Positions 1-11,764 of a stretch of 64,000 nt of DNA are shown in pieces (positions within the stretch are counted from its first letter, which is position 1; each line of letters opens with the position of its first letter). Both the position numbers and the translations under genes were made by a program. The notes beneath the pieces were generated by a model. It made no database searches, had not been told where the DNA came from, and saw nothing but the letters and a program-made list of their open reading frames with translations. Source of the DNA: Alviniconcha marisindica (taxonomy: Eukaryota > Mollusca > Gastropoda > Provannidae); the NCBI GenBank assembly GCA_018857735.1, contig JABMCL010000598.1, positions 493,501 through 557,500 on the forward strand. The letters are read 5' to 3'.

Positions 1-2073
1 TACAATGACAACTACACTGTCTGTGTCTCCACTGAATAATAAACATACAATGACAACTACACTGTCTGTGTCTCCACTGAATAATAAACACTACAATGAC
101 AACTACACTGTCTGTGTCTCCACTGAATAATAAACACTACAATGACAACTACACTATCTGTGTCTCCACTGAATAATAAACACTACAATGACAACTACAC
201 TGTCTGTGTCTCCACTGAATAATAAACACTACAATGACAACTACACTGTCTGTGTCTCCACTGAATAATAAACACTACAATGACAACTACACTGTCTGTG
301 TCTCCACTGAATAATAAACACTACAATGACAACTACACTGTCTGTGTCTCCACTGAATAATAAACACTACAATGACAACTACCTATCTGTGTCTCCACTG
401 AATAATAAAACTACAATGACAACTACACTGTTGTGTCCACTGAATAATAAACACTACAATGACAGCTACACTGTCTGTGTCTCCACTGAATAATAAACAC
501 TACAATGACAACTACACTGTCTGTGTCTCCACTGAATAATAAACACTACAATGACGACTACACTGTCTGTGTCTCCACTGAATAATAAACACTAATGACA
601 ACTACACTTCTGTGTCTCCACTGAATAATAAACACTACAATGACAACTCACTGTGTTCTCCACTGAATAATAAACACTACAATGACAACTACACTATCTG
701 TGTCTCCCCTGAATAATAAACACTACAATGACAACTACACTTCGTGTCTCCACTGAATAATAAACACTACAATGACAACTACACTAGTCTGTGTCTCCAC
801 TGAATAATAAACACTACAATGACAACTACACTGTCTGTGTCTCCACTGAATAATAAACACTACAATGACAACTACACTATCTGTGTCTCCACTGAATAAT
901 AAACACTACAATGACAACTACACTGTCTGTGTCTCCACTGAATAATAAACACTACAATGACAACTACACTGTCTGTGTCTCCACTGAATAATAAACACTA
1001 CAATGACAACTACACTATCTGTGTCTCCACTGAATAATAAACACTACAATGACAACTACACTATCTGTGTCTCCACTGAATAATAAACATACAATGACAA
1101 CTACACTATCTGTGTCTCCACTGAATAATAAACACTACAATGACACTACACTATCTGTGTCTCCACTGAATAATAAACACTACAATGACAGCTACACTAT
1201 CTGTGTCTCCACTGAATAATAAACACTACAATGACAACTACACTATCTGTGTCTCCACTGAATAATAAACACTACAATGACAGCTACACTGTCTGTGTCT
1301 CCACTGAATAATAAACACTACAATGACAACTACACTGTCTGTGTCTCCACTGAATAATAAACACTACAATGACAGCTACACTGTCTGTGTCTCCACTGAA
1401 TAATAAACACTACAATGACAGCTACACTGTCTGTGTCTCCACTGAATAATAAACACTACAATGACAGCTACACTGTCTGTGTCTCCACTGAATAATAAAC
1501 ACTACAATGACAGCTACACTGTCTGTGTCTCCACTGAATAATAAACACTACAATGACAGCTACACTGTCTGTGTCTCCACTGAATAATAAACACTACAAT
1601 GGGCACCCTGTTATGAATAAACATAAAGACACTAGTCTGTGTCTCCACTGAATAATAAACACTACAATGACAGCTACACTGTCTGTGTCTCCACTGAATA
1701 ATAAACACTACAATGACAGCTACACTGTCTGTGTCTCCACTGAATAATAAACACTACAATGACAGCTACACTGTCTGTGTCTCCACTGAATAATAAACAC
1801 TACAATGACAGCTACACTGTCTGTGTCTCCACTGAATAATAAACACTACAATGACAGCTACACTGTCTGTGTCTCCACTGAATAATAAACACTACAATGA
1901 CAGCTACACTGTCTGTGTCTCCACTGAATAATAAACACTACAATGACAGCTACACTGTCTGTGTCTCCACTGAATAATAAACACTACAATGACAACTACA
2001 CTGTCCGTGTCTCCACTGAATAATAAACACTACAATGACAGCTACGATCTATCTGTATCTCCACTGAATACTA
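1..2073. repeat. 46-bp minisatellite
   Basis: About 45 copies of a 46-bp unit containing gtgtctccactgaataat, cut by the window start. Early units carry tgacaactac and units from about 1260 on carry tgacagctac, so two subfamilies expanded separately. One unit is broken near 1600-1640. Confidence 0.95.
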
Positions 2074-2074
2074 A

Positions 2075-2640
2075 TGGTACACACGTTGCCTTTGAAGTAT
2101 GTGATAAATATAGCCATCATCTGATCAATCGGAACATGTGCAATTCACTCCATAACTGATAATCAACAATTTGTAGTACCTACAAAACAAAATACAATAC
2201 AGGAACCTACTTTTTCACATGCCTTAATGATGTATCACCATACCAAGTGTGGTTTACACAAGGTTCAGCAGTTCAGAAGATATTCAAACATTAATAAACG
2301 TTCTAAATGTTTGCCATGACCATGACCTTGAACATAGCAATCCAATATTTTCACTGGATATATTGGCTTATGGCCATCTGCCATCAAGCTACGCTTGGTT
2401 GCAACAGGATCATTAGTTCAGAAGATATAGTTGAAAGTCATATTTTGATTATATAATCTCCCATTGTGACCTTCACCTTGAAGATAGCAACCCACTTCTT
2501 TGCACGACACCATGCCCCACGGTGACGCACCACCATATCAAGTTCGGTGGCAAAAGGTTGATCAGTTCAGAAGATGTCTTCTGGACAAAGCCAGACACAT
2601 GACCAGACCAACTACGACCCGATACCCACCCAACTTTGCC
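2075..2640. mobile_element. Old dispersed repeat with degenerate internal modules
   Basis: Three diverged modules about 150 bp apart share agttcagaagatat preceded by a ccat-caagt-tggt-gcaa block (near 2235-2290, 2370-2430, 2525-2580), with tgaccttcaccttgaa or tgaccttgaaca between them. The sequence is AT-rich with no coding potential. It looks like a decayed transposable element; the family is not recognised. Confidence 0.4.
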
Positions 2641-3540
2641 ATGGGGGTATGCAACAACATCAGTCACACGCACATACATTGACACACACTCCATGACACA
2701 CATGCACTTTATACACCACATATGCTCTATCTACCTCTCTTTCCAACACCACATGCACCACGCACGCACCACATTTCAGTCACCCCCCCATCCAAGTAGG
2801 ATACAAGTCTCAGAAGCTTGTGCTGTCTGAAGTTCCAGAACTTGAGTGACTGAGACCGACATGCTCCTGGATGGTTGTGTCCGATCTTCTGTCCTGGGGG
2901 TACAGCCCGTCACTTTGCCTCTCGCCCCACCACTTTCCCTAGTCACCTTTCCCTTCCTCATTCTCTTTTCTACTTCTTTAGCCCAGGGACCAAGACCTGC
3001 AGAAGCCTTGATGCTGGTCTGTAGGTAGGTTTCCAGGACTTGAGTGGACTGAGACTCGGACAGTGCTCCGCTGGGACTGGTTGTGTCCGAGTCTTGCTGT
3101 CCTGTGGTGGTCAGCCTTGTCACTTTTCCTCTCTGTCCCCCCACCACCTTCCCCTTGTCACTCTTCTTTTTCTTCTTCTTCTTCTTCTTTTTCTTCTTCT
3201 TTGTCCGATTGGCACCTAACCGACCTCTGTGCCTATGCAGCTCTTTTAGTATATTCTTCGGAACTGAAACAGAAAGAAGATGGTGCAATGGAATGTAAAC
3301 ATTCTGGCAACTGGAGCAAATCGAAAGCTATGCCAGGAAAAAGGATACAGTTTGCTGTGTCTGATGTGCTCTGAGCTTTTTCAGTATCTTTCTGGGAACT
3401 GAAATACAGACCACACGGCAGGTGTCAAATTGATTTAATCTACACAGTTTACAGGCATTGGTTTAAGAACTCTATTGTTTATTTATCTGTACCAGAAAAG
3501 TTGCAAAGACAAAAGATTTCATGTGTTTCAGCTCTACTGA
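2640..3540. other. Non-coding stretch with CA-rich part and an old duplication
   Basis: 2640-2800 is CA-rich. Two diverged copies of a block about 200 bp long start at 2832 and 3030 (ttccag-acttgagtg). A (TTC)n tract lies at 3168-3203, and a further short duplication with tagtat-ttct-ggaactgaaa is seen near 3245 and 3380. No exon was identified. Confidence 0.5.
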
Positions 3541-3558
3541 TATTCCGGGAGGAAGACA

Positions 3559-3765
3559 GGGAATTTGACTTCTGAGTTGAAGGAATTTGACTTGTGAGCT
3601 GAGGACTCGAGTTTTGGCCTGACAGGGAATTTGACTTGTGAGTTGATGATACAAGTTTTGGCTGACAGGGAATTTGACTTATGAGTTGATGATTTGATTT
3701 TTGGCCTGACAGGGAATTTGACTTGTGAGTTGAAGGAATTTGACTTGTGAGCTGAGGACTCGAGT
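3559..3765. repeat. Imperfect 44-bp minisatellite
   Basis: Four to five units carry gggaatttgacttgtgagtt followed by a variable gttttggcctgacag part. Confidence 0.85.
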
Positions 3766-3875
3766 TTCTCCCGGACGCCACCTTCACAGTCGACAGGGCG
3801 CCAGATGTCAACAATCAACCTTTCGTCGCCGTCTTCTTTACCATCATCTCATTATTCTTCGTCGATGTCATCACC

Positions 3876-4215
3876 TCAGTTCAAGACGGTATCTACTCGA
3901 CTGGAAAATCCCATATGCGCTTCAACTCGCCTCTTACTAGTTTCCCAAGTACTGCCTTTGAAACAGTTTCAGTGTTGGTCTGACTGACGATGACCTTGGT
4001 CTGACTGACGATGACCTTGGTCTGACTGACGATGACCCTCTCCAGTCCCTTCAAGGAAATCGTCGAGCACTTCCGCTTTCCACGTCTCTCTCCTCCAGGC
4101 GGTCGATGGCATGACGTCCTCGGCTTTGTGCCCGAAGGTGGTGTCTCAAGCTCTTCCAACTTCAGATCTTCCAAAAGATCTAAGACGGTTGAGAAGCAAG
4201 CCAGTTGTGACGGTT
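3876..4215. repeat. Diverged direct repeat, copy A
   Basis: The block from cagttcaagacggtatctac, through gatgaccctctccagtccct and tcaaggaaatcg, to gtgtctcaagctcttccaac matches 5538-5784 in the same order and orientation. Copy A carries three 21-bp units around ctgactgacgatgaccttgg where copy B has one. The two copies are about 1.66 kb apart. They may be dispersed copies of one element or ends of a larger one. Confidence 0.6.
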
Positions 4216-4732
4216 GAGACTGCTGTAGCCGTCAGAATAATTATGTGCTCCGTCATGTCAAGCGGCGCCGGCATGTTCAGGGCAGTACATCCACAGGAGT
4301 CTTCGAAGGTCGATGTGGAACTGTGTCACATACCAGTCTGGGTCTCCCGTTCCACCTTTCACTGACGTCGTCATCACCCAACTACAAACGCATGTATACA
4401 CAGCGCGACCAACTAGCGAGGAAGCCGGAGGCACCACGGAGACCTGGTTTCCACCCACACGACATAGCTGGCCAGTCACTGAGCAATCTCCACCTCGGGC
4501 CACGTGGAAAGGAGATGACCTACTGACGACCACCCCCGTTTGAATGGTGAAGGAGAAGGGTGGTGGGGAGGTATGAAAGAGGCCGTTGTGCTTTTTCAAG
4601 ATAGCGGTGTGTATTGTTGTGGCGAGACAGTGCACACTGTTCCCCTCACTGATAGTAATACACAGTTTAAAAAAGACGTAGCTCTCCCGCCTGACACTTG
4701 TCAATTCAAGTTCCCCTTTTCAAGTGAGCCCA

Positions 4733-4953
4733 TTAAAACCGAATCTGCCGACAAAATGTAAAACACGTCCGACAACCGCGTAAGAGGGGAGTTAATGGCG
4801 GATCGTAAAACCCGCGCTCTGACGGCTGGCCCCGTTGTGTGCCGCGGCCGCCGTGACAGCCCCGTGATCTACGGGGACACGCGCACTCCGCCCGGCTCAG
4901 CTCGGCAGGCGTTCTACGCTCTCCCGCACCTGGCGCCGTACGACACAACGGCG
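4733..4953 (-). CDS. Candidate terminal exon of the EVA1C-like gene, cysteine-rich tail (weak)
   Basis: On the coding strand a strong acceptor (ttgcttgtctttcccag) opens a frame whose phase fits the phase-1 end of the exon at 5924-6067. It adds 72 residues with seven cysteines (APLCRTAPG, AECACPRRSRGC, GCRTCFTFC) and ends at TAA. This would give a secreted form without a membrane segment. Against it: the sequence does not resemble the known EVA1C juxtamembrane region, it is CpG-dense like a regulatory island, and no nearby polyadenylation signal was seen. The opposite strand carries an 82-codon frame starting MADRKTRAL. Treat as a candidate only. Confidence 0.22.
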
Positions 4954-4965
4954 CTGGGAAAGACA
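4780..4965. promoter_or_regulatory. CpG-dense island
   Basis: About 180 bp is strikingly rich in CpG, including a NotI-like gcggccgc, inside AT-richer flanks. It could mark a promoter or an unmethylated element, or reflect an inserted GC-rich repeat. A plus-strand frame starting MADRKTRAL and the minus-strand candidate exon both run through it. Function is inference. Confidence 0.3.
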
Positions 4966-5172
4966 AGCAACCAATCCACAGGGATAAATCACAAAGCGAG
5001 TCAGTCACTCACTCAATCGTCCTCACAATATACATCAAAATAAAAAATAAGCGAAGGTCAAATGGAGAAGGAAAAAAATTAAACGGACAAAATCTGAGTT
5101 TTTGAATTTGATGCTCCGACTGCCAGTCATTGGATTCCAACGTCCCGCCAGCAGTGCTGGATCACCTTAGGA

Positions 5173-5320
5173 TGACAGCACGTAAAAACAACTCTGATTG
5201 TCCATGACTGATGAAAAAACAATCAGCATGACAGCACGTGAAAACAACCCAGATTCCCCATGATTCATGAAAAAAACAATCAGCATGACAGCACGTAAAA
5301 AACACCCTAATTTCCTATAC
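5173..5320. repeat. 57-bp minisatellite
   Basis: Three units start gacagcacgt and contain aaaaacaatcagcat. Confidence 0.85.
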
Positions 5321-5537
5321 CTCATGAAGAACAAATCAAATAAACCAACACACAAATAGAAACAAAACAAAAACAACAACAACACACACACAAAAGAGTG
5401 CTTGTAAAAGTTAGACAAGCTTATAAATAAAATTCACATTGAGTTCCATTCTAATTCCTTACGAGCCTCACAGATCCTGAATATCAGCATTGAATAGTTT
5501 GGAGATGACCGACGTTAATCATTCCCACGGTGCAGTT

Positions 5538-5784
5538 CAGTTCAAGGTGGTATCTAGGCGCTGGAGAAAGTCCATACTTTTCATGCTCTGGGCCCGTTTC
5601 TTTGAAGTTTCTCCAGCGCTGTCTGTGGAGCAGTTCCAGTGTTGCTCTGACTGACGATGGCCCTCTCTCGTCCTTTCAAGGAACCCGGCCATCCATCATG
5701 TCGTGTCCTTGGTTTTGTGCTCGCACTCTGTGTCTCAAGCTCCTCAACATTTCAGACCTACCTAGACGTAAGCTGTGACAGTTG
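5538..5784. repeat. Diverged direct repeat, copy B
   Basis: This block matches copy A (3876-4215): cagttcaaggtggtatctag, ctgactgacgatggccctct, ctttcaaggaacc and gtgtctcaagctcctcaac. It ends next to a poly-C run about 115 bp from the donor of the 5924-6067 exon, within that intron. Confidence 0.6.
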
Positions 5785-5923
5785 CTTTGCCCCCCCCCCC
5801 CCCAACACAATCTTGCCTACAAGAGCCCCGCGCTCAAAACGAAGAAAGGCGACCCAGAGACAAAGAGAGAAACACAAATCAAGCAACGGGCAAAAAGCCA
5901 AAGGAAGAGAGGACGCTGCTTAC

Positions 5924-6067
5924 CACAGGCGTAGGTGACGGTGAGATACTTGTTGATGCCGGCGGCACACGGCTTGCCGAACACGGCCTCCGACGCCTGC
6001 AGGTCGCACCGCTTACGGCCCTGGCAAGCCGTCCGCACCTCCGACACCGTCTCCGCCGACTGGCAGT
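5924..6067 (-). CDS. EVA1C: EVA1C-like gene, exon encoding second half of SUEL lectin domain 2
   Basis: The exon is 144 nt: AC joins G of the previous exon to give Asp, followed by 47 codons from CQSAETVSEVRTACQGRKRC through VFGKPC to KYLTVTYAC, then a final G before the donor gtaagc. The acceptor is ctctttttgtgcgcag. Cys-Q-x-K/R-R-C, FGxPC and KYLTVTYAC are the diagnostic ends of SUEL domain 2, and the last nine residues match those I recall for vertebrate EVA1C. The phase-1 end means at least one more coding exon follows at lower coordinates or outside the window; the membrane segment and cytoplasmic tail are not identified here. A 30-bp minisatellite starts about 50 nt upstream of the acceptor. 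Confidence 0.93.
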
Positions 6068-6117
6068 CTGCGCACAAAAAGAGTTAACTGCGTTACTGGC
6101 TGGTCCTCCTCAGGGCT

Positions 6118-6384
6118 GGTATGGGTTAACCACGCCGTGTCCGGGCAGGAATGGGTTAACCAAGCCGTGTCCGGGCAGGAATGGGTTAACCACAACGTGT
6201 CCGGGCAGGAATGGGTTAACCACGGCGTGTCCGGGCAGGTATGGGTTAACCACGGCGTGTCCGGGCAGGAATGGGTTAACCACCACGTGTCCGGGCAGGC
6301 ATGGGTTAACCACAACGTGTCCGGGCAGGTATGGGTTAACCACCACGTGTCCGGGCAGGTATGGGTTAACCACAACGTGTCACT
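6118..6384. repeat. 30-bp minisatellite near splice acceptor
   Basis: Nine units of atgggttaaccac plus gtgtccgggcagg. The array begins about 50 nt upstream, on the coding strand, of the acceptor of exon 5924-6067. Frames are open on both strands because 30 is a multiple of three. Confidence 0.95.
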
Positions 6385-6429
6385 GCCGCTGGCTGCAGTT
6401 CTTGACAAAACACGCGAAACACGAAGACT

Positions 6430-6800
6430 AACAGTTTAGGGACAAACAGACACTATGGGCTAGGTAAACAGTTTAGCGACAAACAGAACAGGCTAAGTAT
6501 ACAGTTTAGTGACAGACAGAATAGGCTCAGTATAGAGGTTAGTGACAGACAGAATAGGCTAAGTATGCAGTTTAGTGACAGATAGAACAGGCTAAGTATA
6601 CAGCTTAGTGACAGACAGAATAGGCTAAGTATGCAGTTTAGTGACAGAACAGGCTAAGTATACAGCTTAGTGACAGACAGAATAGGCAAAGTATGCAGTT
6701 TAGTGACAGATAAAACAGGCTAAGTATACAGTTTAGTGACAGATAGAACAGGCTAATATACAGCTTAGTGACAGACAAAACAGGCAAAGTATGCAGTTCA
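6430..6800. repeat. 33-bp minisatellite
   Basis: About ten units carry tttagtgacagacagaatag and ctaagtat. It grades into diverged tttagtgacaaaacacgg units up to about 6960. Confidence 0.9.
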
Positions 6801-7169
6801 GCGACAAAACACAATTTTAATCAGACGCCCTTTTGTCACAAAACACGGAATCAAGTGATTATACAATGAGTTTAGTGACAAAACACGGAATACGTTGGCC
6901 ACGCACCGAGTTTAGCGAAACAACAAAGCATTACGTGATTGTACAGCGAGTTTAGTGACCACAATAATAATGTCTATTTCAACGCACCTACACCGCGCCT
7001 GAGAGCGCTGAACAAACATAACACACAGGATGTACAGCGAGATGGACAGCGTTGTCCGCAATTTAACAGTTAACACACACTGTACACATTAACAAGGGTT
7101 CAAACATAGATGTACAAGAGGTACACACAAGATGTATGAACAAGATGCACACACACGCACACACACACA

Positions 7170-7850
7170 CGAAATAATAATAATAACGATCATTTTTATA
7201 ATGCGGTATCTCACTGACAACTATAAACAGACCGCGCTTTACAAGGTTAAACAAATATATACATAAAACCTCAAAAATAATACATAAACATAATATATCG
7301 CATACCCCCCCCCCCCCCCCCCCCCCCCCCACACACACACACTCACTCACTCACACACACTAATACATAAACATAATATACCGCACACCACACACACCAA
7401 CACGCGCGCGACGTCACAGGGAAGGGGGCAGGCAGCAAGACGAAGAAGGCAGAATTGGAAATCACTTGCGGTACTGATTGTGGAGGTGAATGTTAAACGC
7501 AATTTTTAAGACATGGGACGACTGAATGTGACGGATGTGGGAGGAAAGGGAATTCCACTGCTTTGGAGCGCAGTAAGAGAAAGAGCGGTGGCCGAGGGTT
7601 TGGCCAAAGGTTTTAGTTTGAAGGTGGGGGATACGAAGTGTCCGTATGTCTGCAGAACAACGAAGCTGTCCGGAAAAGGTCGGAGACATCGGCAGGAGAC
7701 GAGCCGGAGAAGAGGTGACAGATAGTTGACAGTTTGCAGTTTTTTCCTGCTTCAACCGGCAATAAGTGAAGAGCTTGAAAAAGAGGCTGCACACGAACAC
7801 GTTTGCGTGCTATGAAAACCAGCTTCGCTGCAGAGTTCTGATCAGACACC
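7170..7850 (-). pseudogene. Non-LTR retrotransposon (LINE) 3' fragment, frameshifted
   Basis: On the minus strand two overlapping frames together give the typical C-terminal tail of a LINE reverse transcriptase: NSAAKLVFIARKRVR and LHLLPVEAG in one frame, then DIRTLRIPHLQTKTFGQ and RSFSYCAPKQWNSL in another. The frame change marks a dead copy. The element is 5'-truncated just before NSAA. Its 3' end shows aaagcgc-like sequence and an (ATT)n tail near 7170-7185. Poly-C and (AC)n tracts have expanded inside the 3' region. The RTE/CR1/Jockey clade cannot be decided here. Confidence 0.75.
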
Positions 7851-7912
7851 GAGTTCTGATCATACACCGAGTTCTGATCACACACCGAGTTCTGATCACA
7901 CACCGAGTTTAG
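7840..7912. repeat. 18-bp minisatellite
   Basis: Four units of cgagttctgatcacacac lie at the 5' truncation point of the LINE copy. Confidence 0.85.
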
Positions 7913-8204
7913 CGACAAAAAAGGGAGTAAGCGGATTGTTCCTTACATGAGAGGAAACAAGAAGACAAAAGAGCATTGTAACTTTGGGGAACCACTGGTT
8001 TTCAATGAATGCCGTGAAAACATGCAATGGACACACCCGTTACTTGCTCTTTCCCCCGCTCTCACTGTATGTGGTCTATGTCTTTCCTCCCCTCTCTGTC
8101 CCTCTGTTGGTCTAGTTCTCCCTCCCTCTTTCCCCACACCTGCACACACCTGGATGAATGACACGCAGGCTGTGACGCTACTCAATAGAAATCGCTCTTT
8201 GAAA

Positions 8205-8430
8205 GTCAGTCGCCGGCCCTTTCCTGCCACGTCCAACTCTCCCCTACACACCACCTCCCTCCTCCCCACATCCCCTCCCCACACACGCCCCGATACCCGC
8301 CACCTCCCCCCTCCCCACACCCGCCTCTCCCCACCCGATACACGCCACCTCCCCGCTCCACACACCCGCCCCGATACACGCCACCTCCCCCCTCCACACA
8401 CCCGCCCCGATACACACCACCTCCATAAAC
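8205..8430. repeat. C-rich minisatellite
   Basis: Variable units contain cgatacacgccacctccc and cacacccgcc. The sequence is strongly strand-asymmetric (C on plus). Confidence 0.75.
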
Positions 8431-9010
8431 AGCACGTCAAACTCTCGCCAAGTGCCAAGACTGTTGGCCAAATTTGCAACCTGCCCCAAGAGATGTCGCC
8501 TCACTTGTGCCCCCAAAGTGCCAAACCCGACACTACGCCGCCCTGTCCGCAGGCTCAACCTTTCTCCCTTGCCACCTTCCAACCGTTTGCTGCTGCTGCT
8601 GCTGCTGGCGGTGTACACAGCCACAGCAGTATACGGCTACTCTTTTGCACAAACACTGACCACTGACCAAAGTTTGAGTGCTCTGAACATCACATCTTGC
8701 TTTTTATTTAAAGTCTTTGCACATAAGTGATATTAGACTGACGTTACAATTATCAAGATAGGAGCATATGTCTGCAAGTTACATCAAATCACCAACAGAC
8801 ACACACCCAAAAAACAAAACAAAACCCCAACAACAACCAAACCAACAATTTGCCCTTATTTGCAGTCGCAACAACTACGTCACACCTGTATATGGCATGA
8901 AAAGAAACCACATGCACAAGCACCTTTCTCTGACCCCCACCCACCTCAGAACTGGACTTTTTGCACAACATTGCATATTTTGTCCCTTCAGTAGACTTGC
9001 TTAACTTTCA
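8430..9010. other. Non-coding stretch with a CTG tract
   Basis: A short (CTG)n lies at 8585-8606, giving a false signal-peptide-like leucine run in one plus frame. The rest is CA/AC-rich with no recognisable gene. Confidence 0.5.
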
Positions 9011-9011
9011 G

Positions 9012-9600
9012 GTATCTCCGGAGAGGTACTAGCGGAGAAGGAGGTACTAGCGGAGAGGGAGGTACTAGTGAGGAGGGAGGTACTAGCGATGAGGGAGGTA
9101 CTAGTGGGGAGGAGGTACCAGCGGGGAAGGAGGTACTAGCGGAGAGGGAGGTACTAGCGAGGAGGGAGGTACTAGCGGGGAGGGAGGTACTAGCGGAGAG
9201 GGAGGTACTAGCGAGGAGGGAGGTACTAGTGGAGAGGGAGGTACCAGCGGGGAAGGAGGTACTAGTGGGGAGGGAGGTACTAGCGGGGAAGGAGGTACTA
9301 GCGGAGAGGGAGGTGCTAGCGGGGAAGGAGGTACTAGTGGAGAGGGAGGTACAAGCGGGGAAGGAGGTACTAGCGGAGAGGGAGGTACTAGCGAGAAGGG
9401 AGGTACTAGTGGAGAGGGAGGTACTAGCGGGGAAGGAGGTACTAGCGGAGAGGGAGGTGCTAGCGGGGAGGGAGGTACTAGTGGAGAGGGAGGTACCAGC
9501 GGGGAAGGAGGTACTAGCGGGGAGGGAGGTACTAGCGGGGAGGGAGGTACTAGCGGGGAGGGAGGTACTAGCGGGGAGGTACTAGAGGAGAGGTACTAGA
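9012..9600. repeat. 18-bp minisatellite
   Basis: More than 30 units of ggaggtactagcggggag with agcgg/agtgg and ggag/gaag variants. All three frames stay open on one strand in places. Confidence 0.95.
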
Positions 9601-9695
9601 GGACAGGCTCTAGAGGGGAGGTACTAGAGGACAGGCTCTAGAGGACAGGTACTAGAGGACAGATACTAGAGGACAGGCACTAGCAGGGACGGAGT
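9580..9695. repeat. 16-17-bp minisatellite derived from its neighbour
   Basis: Units of ggtactagaggacag and ggctctagaggacag appear to be a second expansion from the 18-bp family. Confidence 0.8.
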
Positions 9696-9731
9696 TCCCA
9701 GGATGCAGGCAGAGTGGAAACACTAGTTAGC

Positions 9732-9920
9732 GCTACACCGTCACCACCTGAACATCCCCAGCACAAAATGGGCACCGTCACCACCAGAACACCCCCCGCA
9801 CAAAATGGGCACCGTCACCACCTGAACATCCCCAGCACAAAATGGGCACCGTCACCACCAGAACACCCCCCGCACAAAATGGGCACCGTCACCACCACAA
9901 CAACTCCGCACAAAATGGAC
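9732..9920. repeat. 37-bp minisatellite with alternating subtypes
   Basis: Five units; ctgaacatccccagc and cagaacaccccccgc forms alternate in an ABAB order, implying a 74-bp duplication step. Confidence 0.9.
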
Positions 9921-9977
9921 ACCGGTGTCAGCCAGTTCAGTGTTTCAGTTATTGTGGAGGAACAAAGCCACAAACAC

Positions 9978-10104
9978 ACGGTGTACGGCATGAAGCAGAC
10001 GGTGTACGGCATGAAGCAGACGGAGTACGGCATGAAGCAGACGGTGTACGGCATGAAGCAGACGGTGTACGGCATGAAGCAGACGGTGTACGGCATGAAC
10101 CACA
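9978..10104. repeat. 21-bp minisatellite
   Basis: Six near-identical units of acggtgtacggcatgaagca. Confidence 0.95.
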
Positions 10105-10397
10105 GCTTTTAAACAGACAGTAGAGCCGAAGCGGAATGGAACTGATGCCGTCTGCTGACCAGCATAACGACTCTAGCGCCAGCATAACGACTCTAGCGCC
10201 GGGCCAAACCGGCTCTCAGTGGATTGTGGCGACATCACTATTTCCTGTTCAGGCGCCTGCACGATTTCCACGGACATCTGGAACTGGCTCTGCGCCCGCA
10301 TTGTCCACAGACCTCCCACCCCGTCGCACCGTGCATACAGGGACATGGGAGCTACGTCACACAATCCCCAATAATCCCTGGTTTCCCCTCTCCGAGT

Positions 10398-10842
10398 CAG
10401 GCGAAGACAGCGCCCTGTTAGGTCAGGGGGAGGTCCATGTGACAGCGCCTTGTTAGGTCAGGTGTAAAGGGAGGTCCATACGCCAATGCCTTGTTAGGTC
10501 AGGTGTAAAGGGAGGTCCATACGCCAATGCCCTGTTAGGTCAGGTGTAAAGGGAGGTCCATACGCCAATCCCCTTGTTAGGTCAGGTGTAAAGGGAGGTC
10601 CATACGCCAATGCCTTGTTAGGTCAGGTGTAAAGGGAGGTCCATACGCCAATGCCCTGTTAGGTCAGGTGTAAAGGGAGGTCCATACGCCAATGCCTTGT
10701 TAGGTCAGGTGTAAAGGGAGGTCCATACGCCAATGCCTTGTTAGGTCAGGTGTAAAGGGAGGTCCATACGCCAATGCCTTGTTAAGTCAGGTGTAAAGGG
10801 AGGTCCATACGCCAATGCCCTGTTAGGTCAGGTGTAAAGGGA
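10398..10842. repeat. 41-bp minisatellite
   Basis: About ten units contain ttgttaggtcaggtgtaaag and ggtccatacgccaatg, with ccttg/ccctg variants. Confidence 0.95.
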
Positions 10843-10867
10843 CACGCACTTGATGAACCATTTGAAC

Positions 10868-11262
10868 ATGCACTTTCACTGGCTGACTTCCCAACACGGT
10901 CTTGGTGGAGGTGATGGGAGCTGTCCGAGTCACTGGCTGACTTCCCAACACGGTCTTGGTGGAGGTGATGGGAGCTGTCCGAGTCACTGGCTGACTTCCC
11001 TACACGGCCTTGGTGGAGGTGATGGGAGCTGTCCGAGTCACTGGCTGACTTCCCTACACGGCCTTGGTGGAGGTGATGGGAGCTGTCCGAGTCACTGGCT
11101 GACTTCCCTACACGGTCTTGGTGGAGGTGATGGGAGCTGTCCGAGTCACTGGCTGACTTCCCTACACGGTCTTGGTGGAGGTGATGGGAGCTGTCCAAGT
11201 CACTGGCTGACTTCCCTACACGGCCTTGGTGGAGGTGATGGGAGCTGTCCAAGTCACTGCCG
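10868..11262. repeat. 54-bp minisatellite
   Basis: Seven units contain cactggctgacttccc and tggtggaggtgatgggagct. Cytosine/thymine variants in acggccttgg/acggtcttgg split it into subgroups. Long frames on both strands are period artefacts. Confidence 0.95.
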
Positions 11263-11384
11263 CATGACACGAGTAGCGAAGGGCCAACAACCGCACCAAA
11301 CACACTTCGACAAGATGTAAAGAAAGTAAATCAGTTCGGATAGGTGGAATACATACAAAATAGCGATTTCTAATAACAACTGAG

Positions 11385-11560
11385 CTACTCCAAAGTTGTG
11401 TGTTCTCCTTTGGCTCGCTGAACTACTCCAACGCTGTGTTCTCCTTTGTAGGCTGAACTACTCCAACGTTGTGTGTTCTCCTTTGTAGGCTGAACTACTC
11501 CAACGTTGTGTGTTCTCCTTTGGCTCGCTGAACTACTCCAACGTTGTGTGTTCTCCTTTT
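11385..11560. repeat. 37-38-bp minisatellite
   Basis: Four to five units of ctgaactactccaacgttgt and gtgttctcctttg with a gctcg or taggc spacer. Confidence 0.9.
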
Positions 11561-11764
11561 GATTACTAACAACTGTCCGGCTAAACGTGCTTTGAAGAAC
11601 GAAAAGAAGACACCAGTTTTGTGCACCCTTTTATGTCAAAAATAGTAAATGCAAGACAGTCACTAGAAAATCGCGTTGTTTTGATGGCGTTCTAACTTTC
11701 GCCACTGTAGTTAGCGACTAAAATACGTGTTTTACCTTGTCAACAATTTTCGAAAGAACACACC

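Larger units (their letters stand above)
4216..5165. other. Non-repetitive stretch between the direct repeats
   Basis: Unique sequence with several overlapping frames of 80-150 codons on both strands and the CpG-dense island; only the candidate terminal exon at 4733-4953 has splice support. Nothing recognisable was found elsewhere. Confidence 0.4.

Noticed and set aside
8583..8650. Signal-peptide-like leucine run on plus
   Set aside because: Produced by a (CTG)n tract, with no good start or splice support.
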